Assembly (NCBI GenBank): GCA_021204085.1
Contig: JAJPZY010000061.1
Location: 1-41,638, forward strand
Origin: Clostridiales bacterium
Lineage (GTDB): Bacteria > Bacillota > Clostridia > Lachnospirales > Lachnospiraceae
DNA length: 41,638 bases
Direction of reading: 5' to 3'
Positions 32,675 to 41,638 of this stretch are shown here, piece by piece (positions within the stretch are counted from its first letter, which is position 1; each line of letters opens with the position of its first letter). The notes under the pieces were generated by a model. That model saw nothing but the letters and a program-made list of their open reading frames with translations. It did not search any database and was not told the origin of the DNA. A program made the position numbers and the translations under genes.

Positions 32675-35500
32675 ATGAGAATTACTGACCTGAAACTTAA
32701 TGGCATTACCAATCCGGTCGGCTTTTCCTGTGAAAGCCTGGTGTGTTCCTGGAAAGTGCGGGACACGGAGGCGAAAAAACAGAAAAATGTCGTGATCGAG
32801 ATTGCCGATTCGCCGGATTTTTCCTGTATTCTGGAGAAGAAAGCCGGGAGCGACCTTCTCTCGGAAGGGACGGAAGTTTCCATGGAAGTAAAACCGTACA
32901 CGACGTATTACTGGAGAGTCAGGGTGACGGCGGACAATGAGGAGACGGCGGAAAGTGAGGCAGCTTTTTTTGAAACCGGAAAGATAGGAGAGCCGTGGAT
33001 GGCGCAATGGATCAGCGCGAACCCGAAGGATACGTTCCACCCGGTTTTCGAAAAGGAGTTCTGTGCCGGATCGAAAATCGCGGGAGCCCGCATGTATATC
33101 AGCGGCGTCGGTCTTTTCGAGGCGTATATCAATGGGAAAAAGGTCGGTGATGAATATCTGACGCCGTATCTCAATGACTATGTGGAGGCTTATCAGTATC
33201 TGACTTTTGATATTACGGATATGCTGAAAGGAGCGGACGGAGACGTACGGCAGAACCGGGTAGAGATCATGCTCGGAAAAGGCTGGTATATGAGCGTTTA
33301 TGGGTTGGATCTTACAAGCTGTGTATTCGGTGATCAGATGAAGGCAATCGCGGAGATTCACATTCGTTATGAAGACGGCAGCACAGAGGTGATCGGGACG
33401 GACGATTCCTGGTCCGTACGTGGCAGTGATGTCGCCGAGAGCGGGATTTATTTTGGTGAGATCTTTGACCGAACGCTCTGGAGCGGGAAGGAGAATACGT
33501 CTTATCCGGCGCAGATCACTGAAGCTCCGGGAAAACTTACCGATCGTTACAGCCTGCCGGTTGTGGTGAAAGAGACCCTGCATCCGGTGGAGATTATTCA
33601 CACGCCGGCCGGCGAGACAGTGCTGGATTTCGGTCAGAACTACGCGGGCTTTATGGAGTTTGACGCGGACTTTGCGGCGGGAACCCGGGTGAAGTTTGAG
33701 TGCGCGGAGGTGCTGCAGGAGGGGAATTTTTATCACGCGAACTACCGCGACGCCGAGTCAGAGTTTGTCTATGTCTCGGACGGACGAAACGAGCGTGTGC
33801 GCCCGCATTTTACCTATTTCGGGTACCGTTATCTGAAAGTGACGGGGTGGCCCGGTGAGATTACAAAGGAAGATGTCTGGTCAAATGTGATGTATTCCGA
33901 CCTGGAGCGGATCGGCTATCTGGAGACTTCTGATGCGAAGATTAACCGCCTGTATCAGAATACCTTATGGTCGATGAAATCCAATTTTATCGATCTGCCG
34001 ACAGACTGCCCGCAGAGGAGTGAGCGCCTCGGGTGGACGGGCGACGCGCAGATTTTTGCACCGACGGCCTCCTGGCATATGGATACCCGGGCGTTTTACC
34101 GGAAGTTCCTCCGCGATCTGCGCACAGAGCAGGTTCGGGCGGACGGAGCGGTTCCCAACTACATCCCGACGAAAGGTACGTCCATGGCCGGGTTTGCCAG
34201 TGTATGGGGAGACGTTTCGACGTTTATTCCGGAAGCGATGTATAAGTTTTACGGGGCGACGGCCGACTGCAGAGAATATTATCCGTTGATGAAGGACTGG
34301 GTAGAATTTATGCGCCGGTTTGATGTCAATACCGGGGATACGAAACTGCTGAAATTCCCGTTCCAGTTCGGCGATTGGGTTGCGCTGGACGGCATCGGCG
34401 AGATGAGTTACAAGGGCAGTACCGATGATGATTTTATCGGAAGCGTATATTATTATCGCTCTTCGGAGATCGTGGCGGATATGGCGCAGCGCCTCGGAAA
34501 GATGGAGGACGCCAATTTTTATCGCAGACTGTCCGTTGAGATTCGTACGGCGATTCTGAATGAGTATTTTTCTCCGTCCGGACGGCTGACGGTGGATAAT
34601 CAGGCGGCGTATGTCATTGCGCTGAAATTCGGTATTTATATTGATAAGGAGAAACTTATTACGCAGTTTAAGACCCGCCTGAAAAATGACTGCTATAAAA
34701 TCCGCTGCGGGTTTGTCGGAGCGCCGATTCTGTGTATGACGCTCTGCGAAAATGGGATGTCGGATTTGGCGTATAAATTCCTCTTCCAGGAGGACTTCCC
34801 CAGCTGGCTCTATGAGGTCAATCTGGGTGCGACGACGGTCTGGGAGCGGTGGAATTCCGTGATGCCGGACGGAATCATCAGCAAAAACGAGATGAATTCC
34901 CTGAACCATTATTCTTACGGATCTGTGGTAGAGTTTTTCTACACGTTTATCGCGGGGATAAGCTCGCAGGCACCCGGATTCCGGAAGGCGCGCATCGCTC
35001 CGATTCCGACTTCGAAGTTCCGTTTTGTGAACTGCAGTTATGATTCGATTTGCGGGAAGTATGTTTCCAACTGGAAGATCGCGGATGACGGAGCATTTTC
35101 CATGGAGGTGGAAGTGCCGTTCGGATGCGAGGCGGAGATTGTGCTGCCGGATTGTGACGGGAAAGACGTGGTGATGAATGGGGATCTTGGTGAGGACGGC
35201 AGTATTTCCGGAGCGGGGAGCATTACGGTTCCGGCCGGCAGATATACGTTTTCCTATCGGCCGCTGAAGGATTACCGCAGAGTTTATGATGAGACGACGA
35301 CGCTGGCGGAAGTTGCGGAGGATGAGGAAGTGCTGGAGATTTTAAAGGAGGATCTGCCTCAGATTTATGGCACGATCCTTGACAATAATATGGAGCGTAT
35401 GGTGGCTTCTTTTGCCGATCTGTATCAGATGGGCTTTATGGGATTTACGCCGGAGCAGGTGGACCGGGCGACAAAGAGGATCTATGCGATTCGCAGGTAA
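32675..35500 (+). CDS. GH78 alpha-L-rhamnosidase
   Basis: A 941-residue cytoplasmic enzyme that releases L-rhamnose from glycosides. Two beta-sandwich domains come first (to about residue 320, 'AWMAQWISANP'-like entry, 'FEKEFC', 'YINGKKVGDEYLTPYLNDY'), then the (alpha/alpha)6 barrel with the acidic cluster Asp444, Glu450 and Asp457 in 'TDCPQRSERLGWTGDAQ', and a C-terminal sandwich. An extra helical segment occupies 870-941 and resembles the tails of two GH3 proteins here. Rhamnose occurs at the end of many plant flavonoid diglycosides and pectic side chains. A ribosome site GAAGGAGA lies before the ATG. No rhamnose-catabolic genes are in the window. Confidence 0.92.
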   Translation: MRITDLKLNGITNPVGFSCESLVCSWKVRDTEAKKQKNVVIEIADSPDFSCILEKKAGSDLLSEGTEVSMEVKPYTTYYWRVRVTADNEETAESEAAFFETGKIGEPWMAQWISANPKDTFHPVFEKEFCAGSKIAGARMYISGVGLFEAYINGKKVGDEYLTPYLNDYVEAYQYLTFDITDMLKGADGDVRQNRVEIMLGKGWYMSVYGLDLTSCVFGDQMKAIAEIHIRYEDGSTEVIGTDDSWSVRGSDVAESGIYFGEIFDRTLWSGKENTSYPAQITEAPGKLTDRYSLPVVVKETLHPVEIIHTPAGETVLDFGQNYAGFMEFDADFAAGTRVKFECAEVLQEGNFYHANYRDAESEFVYVSDGRNERVRPHFTYFGYRYLKVTGWPGEITKEDVWSNVMYSDLERIGYLETSDAKINRLYQNTLWSMKSNFIDLPTDCPQRSERLGWTGDAQIFAPTASWHMDTRAFYRKFLRDLRTEQVRADGAVPNYIPTKGTSMAGFASVWGDVSTFIPEAMYKFYGATADCREYYPLMKDWVEFMRRFDVNTGDTKLLKFPFQFGDWVALDGIGEMSYKGSTDDDFIGSVYYYRSSEIVADMAQRLGKMEDANFYRRLSVEIRTAILNEYFSPSGRLTVDNQAAYVIALKFGIYIDKEKLITQFKTRLKNDCYKIRCGFVGAPILCMTLCENGMSDLAYKFLFQEDFPSWLYEVNLGATTVWERWNSVMPDGIISKNEMNSLNHYSYGSVVEFFYTFIAGISSQAPGFRKARIAPIPTSKFRFVNCSYDSICGKYVSNWKIADDGAFSMEVEVPFGCEAEIVLPDCDGKDVVMNGDLGEDGSISGAGSITVPAGRYTFSYRPLKDYRRVYDETTTLAEVAEDEEVLEILKEDLPQIYGTILDNNMERMVASFADLYQMGFMGFTPEQVDRATKRIYAIRR

Positions 35501-35508
35501 GTAAAATC

Positions 35509-35556
35509 GGCAGCGAGACTGGATGTACGTCTGTTTCGCTGCCACTTTGGATTTTA
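35509..35556 (+). terminator. Hairpin between GH78 and the third GH3 gene (possible terminator)
   Basis: GGCAGCGA (35509-35516) pairs with TCGCTGCC (35536-35543), extended inward by AGAC/GTCT. The following stretch ACTTTGGATTTT is only partly T-rich, so this could be a weak terminator or a processing hairpin. Confidence 0.5.
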
Positions 35557-35586
35557 TAATTTGTTTTGAAGAAGGAGGGGGTTTAT

Positions 35587-37875
35587 ATGAGTCAGAAATC
35601 AAGAGACATCCTGGCGCAGCTGACGTTGGAGGAGAAATGTGAGCTCTGCGCGCAGGATGAGGGAAGCTTCGGCCGAGTGCCGCGGCTTGGCCTTACAGGC
35701 AGTGTGCCGCAGGATAACCCGCGGGGCGGCGAAGATTATTTCCGCGCCGGTGCGCCGAAGGAAAACGACGGGAAGTATCATCCGGTGGCGTTTCCCTCGG
35801 ATGCGTGTCTGGCGATGAGCTGGGATGAGAGGCTTGCCTATGAGACGGGGGTATATTTTGCAAAGGAGTGCCGCGCCAACCCGACCATGGTCAACTGGCT
35901 GTTTCGGCCGGGGGTAAATATCAAGCGCAGTCCGCTGTGCGGACGGAACTTTGAGTATTTTTCCGAGGATCCGCTGCTGGCCGGCGAGATGGCCGGTTCT
36001 TACATACAGGGACTGCAGGATAACGGTGTGGCAGCGACCTTAAAACATTACATCTGCAACAACCAGGAGTTTGAGCGTATGACGACGAATTCCGTGGTTT
36101 CAGAGCGGGCGCTGCGTGAGATCTATCTGCGGGCGTTTGAGATTGCGATTCAGAAGGGGAATCCGCTTTCAATCATGTCCTCTTATAACCAGGTCAATGG
36201 CGAGTGGGTGAATTCCAATCAGCATATCTGCGACCTGCTCCGCAAAGACCTCGGCTATGAGGGGGTGGTCGTCTCTGATTTCGGGGCGGTGCATCACAAC
36301 AAAGTACAGAGCCATAACTGCGGTATGATGGACATTGAACTGGCGCCGGTGCCGGTTCACTCCGGGGAATTATTGCAGGCGGTGAAAGACGGGCGCGTCA
36401 GCGAGGCGTCCATAGATGCGGGACTGGAGCGGGTCTTTGATCTGGTAGATCAGCTCTATGCCACAACCCCGGCAGAGGCGGATATGGAGAAACTTCATGA
36501 GGCTGCGAAATCTGCCGCGGAGCAGTGCATCGTTCTTTTGAAAAACGACGGCGTACTTCCGCTGACGGACACTCAGGAAGGTCTCCTGATCGTCGGCAGT
36601 CTGGCAGAGGATCCGTCTTATATGGGCGGCGGTTCCGGACACATGAACGGCTATCGGGTGGATAATTATCTCGACGCGATCCGGGCGTACGTTCCCGATG
36701 CGGATTATGCGCCGGGATATCAGCTGTCGGAAGGCTTCCCGCCGGTGGAGCCGGTGGTTCCGGAGCTGATCGCGGAGGCAGTTGAAGCTGCGAAGAAGGC
36801 AAAGACTGTTCTCGTATTTGCCGGACTCGGATACAGCTATGAGTCAGAGGGATATGACCGCGCGTCCATACAGCTTCCCGAGGCGCAGCAGATGCTGCTG
36901 GATGAGCTGGTTCGTGTGAACAGCAACATCATTTTAGTGCTTTCCTGTGCGAGCGTCCTCGACATTACACGCTGGAATGACCGCGTTTCTGCTATTGTAT
37001 ATAACAGTCTGGGCGGAGAGGCGGTCGCCCCGGCGACAGTGGATATCCTGTTTGGCCGTGCGGAACCCGGCGGACGCCTTGCGGAGTCCTGGCCGGTCTG
37101 TGAGGAACACAATCCTGCACATATGAACTTTACCCGTTCCTGCCAGGATAAGCCGGATGTTATATACGGGGAAGATATTTACGTCGGCTATCGCTGGTAT
37201 GAGACCAGAAAGCTGCCGGTATTATATCCGTTTGGACATGGACTTAGTTATACTTCTTTTGAAGTAGGGGAGCCGGATCTTTCCGCTGCGGAGATCACAC
37301 CGGCGGACACGCTGACGGTTCGTGTACCGGTGACAAATACCGGCGATCGGGCGGGCAGTCAGGTGATACAGCTTTATATCGCCCATAAGTCTCCCTCTAT
37401 CTGCGACCATCCGGAGAAGGAACTGAAAGCGTTTGCGAAGGTGTCGCTGGAGAGCGGCGAGTCGAAGGAGGTTGTCCTGACATTGGATCGCAAGGCCTTT
37501 GAATTCTTTGCACCTTCGAAAGATCAGTGGATTGTGGAGGATGGCGCTTACGAACTGAAAATCGGCACATCTTCCGCTGATATTGTTTCGGAAAAACTGA
37601 TCATGATTACGGGCGGCGACGTGCCTTATGTATACACGGATATGACGCCGCTTGCATGGTTTGTGGCAAGTGAAAAGTTCCATGCGATTTTGAAAAAATA
37701 TATGTCGGAGGAGCTTTGCCAAAGCATGAATGCGGATACGAATCCGTTCCTCTGCCTGCTTGTACCGCTGCCGTTCTACAAAGTGACGGAAAGCTATATG
37801 GGTGCGCCGATGATGTCACAGGAGCAGATGGAACTGGTTCTTAAAAAAATGAATGAGCCGCAGGAACAGCTTTGA
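35587..37875 (+). CDS. GH3 beta-glucosidase-type enzyme (third GH3)
   Basis: A 762-residue GH3 enzyme in the usual domain order and with the same layout as the one at 28066. Nucleophile is Asp231 in '[10 protein letters not shown]', the identical residue number. '[11 protein letters not shown]', '[13 protein letters not shown]' and '[11 protein letters not shown]' are shared signatures. Residues 679-762 form the extra C-terminal segment. The two genes probably arose by duplication and may differ in the sugar or aglycone accepted. There is no signal peptide. The start at 35587 follows AGGAGGGGG; a TTG at 35566 in frame is upstream of that site and rejected. It is the last sugar gene before nucleoside salvage begins. 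Confidence 0.92.
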   Translation: MSQKSRDILAQLTLEEKCELCAQDEGSFGRVPRLGLTGSVPQDNPRGGEDYFRAGAPKENDGKYHPVAFPSDACLAMSWDERLAYETGVYFAKECRANPTMVNWLFRPGVNIKRSPLCGRNFEYFSEDPLLAGEMAGSYIQGLQDNGVAATLKHYICNNQEFERMTTNSVVSERALREIYLRAFEIAIQKGNPLSIMSSYNQVNGEWVNSNQHICDLLRKDLGYEGVVVSDFGAVHHNKVQSHNCGMMDIELAPVPVHSGELLQAVKDGRVSEASIDAGLERVFDLVDQLYATTPAEADMEKLHEAAKSAAEQCIVLLKNDGVLPLTDTQEGLLIVGSLAEDPSYMGGGSGHMNGYRVDNYLDAIRAYVPDADYAPGYQLSEGFPPVEPVVPELIAEAVEAAKKAKTVLVFAGLGYSYESEGYDRASIQLPEAQQMLLDELVRVNSNIILVLSCASVLDITRWNDRVSAIVYNSLGGEAVAPATVDILFGRAEPGGRLAESWPVCEEHNPAHMNFTRSCQDKPDVIYGEDIYVGYRWYETRKLPVLYPFGHGLSYTSFEVGEPDLSAAEITPADTLTVRVPVTNTGDRAGSQVIQLYIAHKSPSICDHPEKELKAFAKVSLESGESKEVVLTLDRKAFEFFAPSKDQWIVEDGAYELKIGTSSADIVSEKLIMITGGDVPYVYTDMTPLAWFVASEKFHAILKKYMSEELCQSMNADTNPFLCLLVPLPFYKVTESYMGAPMMSQEQMELVLKKMNEPQEQL

Positions 37876-37933
37876 TAATCAGCTTGTAAGTCAAACGTCA
37901 GGCGGAAAAAGAAGAAAGGGGGAGACGGAAACC

Positions 37934-38710
37934 ATGAAAAACTATTCCGAGGACGCCGCCAGGCAGTATCATATTCAGGTGGCTGCCGGGGAGGTGGGAC
38001 GCTATGTGATTCTGCCGGGTGATCCGAAAAGGTGCGAAAAGATTGCGAAGTATTTTGATGATCCGGTATTTATCGCTGACAATCGTGAGTATGTGACGTA
38101 CACCGGAACGCTGGACGGTGTCCGGGTTAGCGTGACGTCTACCGGGATCGGCGGCCCGTCTGCCTCGATTGCCATGGAGGAGTTATATCGCTGCGGGGCG
38201 GATACGTTTGTCCGTATCGGTACCTGCGGCGGTATACAGCCTGAGGTAAAAAGCGGAGATCTTGTGGTTGCGACCGGTGCAGTGCGCATGGAGGGAACCA
38301 GCAGGGAGTATGCTCCGATCGAATATCCCGCGGTGGCGGATCTGACAGTAACCAATGCGCTTGTGCGCGCCGCGGAAAGAAAAGGTGTTCCCCTTCATGC
38401 AGGAGTTGTGCAGTGCAAGGACGCGTTTTACGGCCAGCATGAGCCGGAAAAGATGCCGGTGTGCTATGAACTTATGAATAAGTGGGAGGCCTGGAAGCGC
38501 CTCGGCTGTCTGGCGTCCGAGATGGAATCGGCGGCTTTGTTTATTGTCGCGAGCCATCTGCATGTGCGGGCGGGTTCCTGTTTTCTGGTTATGGCGAATC
38601 AGGAGAGGGAAAAGCTGGGACTGGAGAACCCGGTGGTTCATGATACGGATCTGGCGATTCAGGTAGCAGTGGAGGCAATCCGGGAGCTGATCCGGACAGA
38701 TATGGAATGA
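37934..38710 (+). CDS. udp: Uridine phosphorylase
   Basis: A 258-residue nucleoside phosphorylase that splits uridine with phosphate to uracil and ribose 1-phosphate. Typical segments are '[19 protein letters not shown]', '[20 protein letters not shown]', '[20 protein letters not shown]', '[14 protein letters not shown]' and the substrate-site '[12 protein letters not shown]'. The length is standard. The start at 37934 has AAAGGGGGAG upstream; an in-frame ATG at 37853 inside the GH3 gene is rejected. It is 58 bp after the GH3 stop without a visible terminator, so readthrough from the sugar operon is possible. It forms a pyrimidine-salvage pair with the next gene. Confidence 0.92.
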   Translation: MKNYSEDAARQYHIQVAAGEVGRYVILPGDPKRCEKIAKYFDDPVFIADNREYVTYTGTLDGVRVSVTSTGIGGPSASIAMEELYRCGADTFVRIGTCGGIQPEVKSGDLVVATGAVRMEGTSREYAPIEYPAVADLTVTNALVRAAERKGVPLHAGVVQCKDAFYGQHEPEKMPVCYELMNKWEAWKRLGCLASEMESAALFIVASHLHVRAGSCFLVMANQEREKLGLENPVVHDTDLAIQVAVEAIRELIRTDME

Positions 38711-38755
38711 GTGCAAGTGAGCGAAGCGGGTATGTTGAGAACGCGGAGGAATCGC

Positions 38756-39202
38756 ATGAGAACAGACATAGAAACCATTGATACAGATAAGGAATTAGTG
38801 GAGCAGCTGATTGAGACGGCAATCCGGCAGCTGGACTTTTCCTATGCGCCGTATTCGGGATTTAAGGTGGGAGCCGCACTGTTGACGCAGGAAGGCGAAA
38901 TCTATACGGGCTGCAATATCGAAAACGCGGCTTTTTCCCCCACAAACTGTGCGGAGCGAACTGCGATTTTTAAAGCGGTGAGTGAAGGAAAGCGAAAGTT
39001 TAAGGCAATCTGCATTGTGGGCGGAAAAGACGGTGTCCTGACGGAATACGCCGCGCCCTGCGGGGTCTGCAGGCAGGTGATGATGGAGTTCTGTGATCCG
39101 GATACCTTTCAGATTATCCTTGCCATCGGGAAAGAGAAGTATGATATTTTTACCCTGAACGAGCTGCTGCCGATGGGATTCGGATCCGCGAATTTGGCGT
39201 GA
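38756..39202 (+). CDS. cdd: Cytidine deaminase
   Basis: A 148-residue zinc enzyme that converts cytidine and deoxycytidine to uridine and deoxyuridine, feeding the uridine phosphorylase upstream. Zinc and catalytic motifs are 'NCAERTA' (Cys and Glu) and 'PCGVCRQ'; 'SYAPYSGFKVGAAL' and 'YTGCNIENAAF' bind substrate. It has the size of the small tetrameric class, with a slightly longer N-terminus. The start at 38756 follows GGAGGA; a GTG at 38711 and an ATG at 38732 are in frame but have no better ribosome site. It probably shares a message with udp. Confidence 0.93.
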   Translation: MRTDIETIDTDKELVEQLIETAIRQLDFSYAPYSGFKVGAALLTQEGEIYTGCNIENAAFSPTNCAERTAIFKAVSEGKRKFKAICIVGGKDGVLTEYAAPCGVCRQVMMEFCDPDTFQIILAIGKEKYDIFTLNELLPMGFGSANLA

Positions 39203-39325
39203 CTCTGTATGGCGGTTGCAGAGATTATTTGAAAATTTTCTGATATGCAGTTGCACGACGTGTTGCAGCCCGGATTATTTTTCTGCCGGCGGTGCTTCTT
39301 GCAGCAGATGGAACATGGTGAGCAT

Positions 39326-40069
39326 ATGATACATAATTACAAGATGATTCTGTCTTATGACGGAACGCGTTATTTCGGCTGGGAGCATCAGCCGAACACG
39401 GATATGACCATTCAGGGCAAGCTAGAGCAGGTGTTATCCCGGATGACAGAACAGGAAGTGGAGGTCATCGGCGCAGGAAGAACGGATGCCGGCGTCCATG
39501 CCAGAGGGATGGCCGCAAACGCCCGTCTGGAGACCGAATTTTCGGAAACAGAGATTCGGGATTATATGAATCACTATCTGCCGGACGACATTTGTGTCCG
39601 CGAGGTGCGGCAGGCATCGGATCGTTTTCACAGCCGATACAATGCACTGGGCAAGACGTACCGCTACACCTGCTATGTAGGTGATACAAAGCCGCTCTTT
39701 GACCGGAAGTATGTCTATGTTCCGGAGGAGCGTCCGGATGCAGAGCGGATGCGCCGGGCAGCGGAATATCTGGTGGGAACGCATGACTTTGCAAGTTTTT
39801 GCAGTAATCCGAAGATGAAAAAATCCACCGTTCGGAAGGTGGATCGGATTGAGATTGTGCAAAAAGGGCCGTACCTTACCTTTACGTATCACGGCACCGG
39901 GTTTCTGCAGCATATGGTGCGGATCCTGACTGGTACGCTTCTAGAGGTGGGCTATGGAAAGCGGGAGCCGGAGAGCATGGAATCGCTGCTCGAGGCGCGG
40001 CAGCGCGCTCTGGCCGGATTCACAGCCCCGGCGAAGGGGCTGTGCCTGATGCGGGTCGACTACGACTAA
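39326..40069 (+). CDS. truA: tRNA pseudouridine synthase A
   Basis: A 247-residue enzyme that forms pseudouridine at positions 38-40 of tRNA anticodon arms. The catalytic Asp54 is in 'GAGRTDAGVHA'. Other signatures are 'ILSYDGTRYFGWEHQPN', 'RFHSRYNALGKTYRYTCY', 'GTHDFASFCS' and 'GTGFLQHMVRILTGTLLEVG'. The start at 39326 fits the family N-terminus; the ribosome site is weak (GGTGAG only 3 bp before). Upstream in-frame starts at 39245 and 39308 add residues unlike the family. It is a housekeeping gene, convergent with the next one. Confidence 0.93.
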   Translation: MIHNYKMILSYDGTRYFGWEHQPNTDMTIQGKLEQVLSRMTEQEVEVIGAGRTDAGVHARGMAANARLETEFSETEIRDYMNHYLPDDICVREVRQASDRFHSRYNALGKTYRYTCYVGDTKPLFDRKYVYVPEERPDAERMRRAAEYLVGTHDFASFCSNPKMKKSTVRKVDRIEIVQKGPYLTFTYHGTGFLQHMVRILTGTLLEVGYGKREPESMESLLEARQRALAGFTAPAKGLCLMRVDYD

Positions 40070-40116
40070 GGCTGGCTGAGTGAGAAACGTTTTACGAACT
40101 CATTAAAAAGCGTGAA

Positions 40117-41070
40117 TCAGTAGTTGTCCTCCAGTGCCGCGATCAGTTCGCAGATCATCCGGTGCGTCGGTACTTCCATCTGATGCTCTTTTGCAAGACG
40201 GACGATACACCCGTTTAAGGTGTTGATCTCCGTCTTTTGTTTTTTCTCCATATCCTGCAGCGTGGAGGAGCGGTGGGCGTAGGTATCGGGCACCAGTTTC
40301 CCGTAAAACTCGCGGCGGTACGCCTCCGGCGTCTCCCAGAAGGTGCGGTATCCGCACTGCTCCATGACCAGAAACGTCTCATCAATGAGGCGGTTCATAA
40401 TCGACCGGGAGGATTCTGACTCTGTCAGCTTCCCGTAAGGGACCCGAAGAATGGCGCCGAGCGGGTTTAATGTCGTGTTGTAGAGCATTTTTGCCCAGAG
40501 CGCCTCGGAGAGAACTTCCGTGGTCTCACAGGGAATGCCGGACGCGGCGATGGCCTCGGCCAACGGTTCCATACAGTCGATATTCTTCCCGTATAAAGAA
40601 CCCAGCAGAATCGGGGCAGTATGAACGGTAATATTGCTGACATTGGGGGCTGTCCGGGCAAAGCCGGTGATCACCCGCGCCTGATACAGCTGATCTTCGG
40701 AAAAAAAGGAGCGAAACGGCGTATCGTTGCCCCAGCCGTTCTGCAGGATGACAATTTTACCGTTTGCCGACAGTTTTTCCCGGTGTGCCGCCAGCGTTTC
40801 CGCGACGTCTGCGTTGGCCAGCGTCTTTGTGCAGACCAGAGCATAGTCAATGCTTTGATCCGCCAGCTCAGTCAGCTTTTGAATCGCTGCGGCTTCTCCC
40901 GCAGGAATGGTAATGTTCCCGAAAAGTCCGGTGCGCCGGACGCCTCCCTCCTGGATTGCTTTTTTCGTATTTTCCCTCGCAAGAAATGTGATATCCATAC
41001 CCTGAGAACGGAGGGATGCCCCCAGAGAGATGCCGATCGCTCCGGCACCGATAATGAGTGTGTGTATCAT
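40117..41070 (-). CDS. panE: 2-dehydropantoate 2-reductase family protein
   Basis: A 317-residue NADPH-dependent reductase of the ApbA/PanE family, which makes D-pantoate in coenzyme A synthesis. The N-terminal Rossmann motif is 'LIIGAGAIGISLGASL'. 'VCTKTLANADVAETL' and 'ILQNGWGN' follow, and the catalytic lysine is in 'EALWAKMLYNTTLNPLGAIL'. The C-terminus has 'EINTLNGCIVRLAKEHQMEV', usual for the family. Many organisms carry several paralogues, and those far from panB/panC may reduce other keto acids, so the pantoate role is probable rather than certain. Ribosome site GAGGAG lies on the minus strand just before the start; the promoter is listed separately. Confidence 0.85.
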   Translation of the reverse strand: MIHTLIIGAGAIGISLGASLRSQGMDITFLARENTKKAIQEGGVRRTGLFGNITIPAGEAAAIQKLTELADQSIDYALVCTKTLANADVAETLAAHREKLSANGKIVILQNGWGNDTPFRSFFSEDQLYQARVITGFARTAPNVSNITVHTAPILLGSLYGKNIDCMEPLAEAIAASGIPCETTEVLSEALWAKMLYNTTLNPLGAILRVPYGKLTESESSRSIMNRLIDETFLVMEQCGYRTFWETPEAYRREFYGKLVPDTYAHRSSTLQDMEKKQKTEINTLNGCIVRLAKEHQMEVPTHRMICELIAALEDNY

Positions 41071-41131
41071 AGTGACTCCTCTTCTGGCCCATTTTACTGT
41101 CTATGAAGAAAGGTGTTCATCGATAATTTAC

Positions 41132-41160
41132 AGTATAATGTTTTTTTGAGGTATCTGCAA
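41132..41160 (-). promoter_or_regulatory. Sigma-A promoter for the panE-type gene
   Basis: On the minus strand TTGCAG (41160-41155), a 17-bp spacer and TATACT (41137-41132). It lies 62 bp before the start codon and back to back with the nth gene. Confidence 0.62.
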
Positions 41161-41247
41161 CCGGTATCAAGTGTTTTTGATGGTAATATCAGCTGGAATA
41201 TGCTATGATAAATTACAGAAAAAAACAGATAATCTGAGGTATGCAAT

Positions 41248-41631
41248 ATGTCAAAAGAAGATTTAACTCTGGAAGTAATCGATCGTTTGAAACGGGAATA
41301 CCCTGACGCGGACTGTACGCTGGATTATGATGACGCCTGGAAGCTTTTAGTCAGCGTCCGCCTGGCCGCGCAGTGTACAGATGCCAGAGTAAATATAGTG
41401 GTTCAGGATCTGTATGCGAAGTATCCGACGGCGGAGGCGCTGGCGGAGGCGGAGCCGGAGGAGATTGAAGCGATCGTCCGCCCCTGCGGTCTTGGAAAAA
41501 GTAAGGCGCGGGATATCAGCGCCTGCATGCGGATGCTTACGGGTGTATATGGCGGGAAAGTACCTTCTGACTTTAATGAGTTGTTAAGAGTGTGTGAATT
41601 TATTTCTGTAAATATATCAGATCTTCTATGA
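41248..41631 (+). pseudogene. nth: Endonuclease III, truncated
   Basis: The 127-residue product matches the first half of endonuclease III, a base-excision-repair glycosylase/AP lyase: 'WKLLVSVRLAAQCTDARVN' (usual LLSAQTTD region), 'EEIEAIVRPCGLGKSKARDI' and 'YGGKVPSDFNELL'. The family then continues with the helix-hairpin-helix 'LPGVGRKTA', the catalytic Lys and Asp, and a 4Fe-4S cluster. Here the sequence changes at about 41590 to AT-rich codons ('RVCEFISVNISDLL') and stops. All catalytic residues are lost. The abrupt change suggests an insertion or rearrangement whose remainder lies past the window end. A contig-end or assembly error is an alternative. Confidence 0.75.
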
Positions 41632-41638
41632 TAAGTTG

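Noticed and set aside
40070-40116. Terminator between truA and panE.
   Set aside because: A short GTGAG/CTCAT stem with an inner CGT/ACG can be drawn, but no T tract follows on either strand.
1-41638. CRISPR arrays, tRNA or rRNA genes, insertion-sequence ends.
   Set aside because: No regularly spaced repeats, tRNA cloverleaf sequence, rRNA stretch or transposase was seen; the only hint of an insertion is the abrupt end of nth.

Overview
The window reads as a chromosomal segment of a Gram-positive, low-to-mid GC anaerobe of the Clostridia, most like a gut Lachnospiraceae. The basis is strong AGGAGG ribosome sites, sigma-A promoters, lipoprotein-anchored CUT1 sugar-binding proteins of the LplA type, YesL/DUF624, and many cytoplasmic glycosidases without signal peptides. 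Species cannot be fixed from the sequence alone.

Layout. (1) 1-1136: an AT-rich toxin-antitoxin remnant (HigB-like toxin, HigA/M78 antitoxin cut short). (2) 1210-3912: aspartokinase and a MATE exporter. (3) 4102-5628: a DUF5060/apiosidase-like glycosidase interrupted by one in-frame TAA. (4) 5711-12075: a LacI-type regulator divergent from an operon of GH13 alpha-glucosidase, an orphan sugar-binding lipoprotein and an alpha/beta hydrolase. (5) 12338-18625: an operon of a FucI-like isomerase, a split transketolase (two genes), a GlpK-like FGGY kinase and a second, intact apiosidase-like glycosidase. (6) 18798-19983: two uncharacterised membrane proteins. (7) 20339-23904: two ABC permeases and a binding lipoprotein. 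(8) 24112-37875: a long glycosidase run (permuted GH3, GH5, GH3, YesL, GH43, GH78, GH3). (9) 37934-41070: nucleoside salvage (udp, cdd), truA and a ketopantoate-reductase-type protein. (10) 41248-end: endonuclease III cut short.

How the genes may work together. The binding proteins and permeases would import small plant glycosides (no ATPase gene is present, so a shared MsmX-type ATPase must act). Cytoplasmic GH3, GH5, GH43, GH78, GH13 and apiosidase-like enzymes would strip sugars one by one. Isomerase, kinase and two-part transketolase are the set of activities known for the non-oxidative D-apiose route (apiose to apulose, apulose 4-phosphate, then transketolase). With two apiosidase-fold proteins beside them, the main hypothesis is an intracellular apiose and rhamnose glycoside system. 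This is inference: neither substrate nor reaction is proven by sequence.

Regulation. Consensus promoters precede most operons. A 17-bp element occurs twice, exactly 30 bp apart, just downstream of the GH13 promoter, and a diverged copy lies downstream of the isomerase-operon promoter. The LacI-type protein is the obvious candidate to bind it. Several GC-rich hairpins without T tracts sit between genes, just ahead of ribosome sites.
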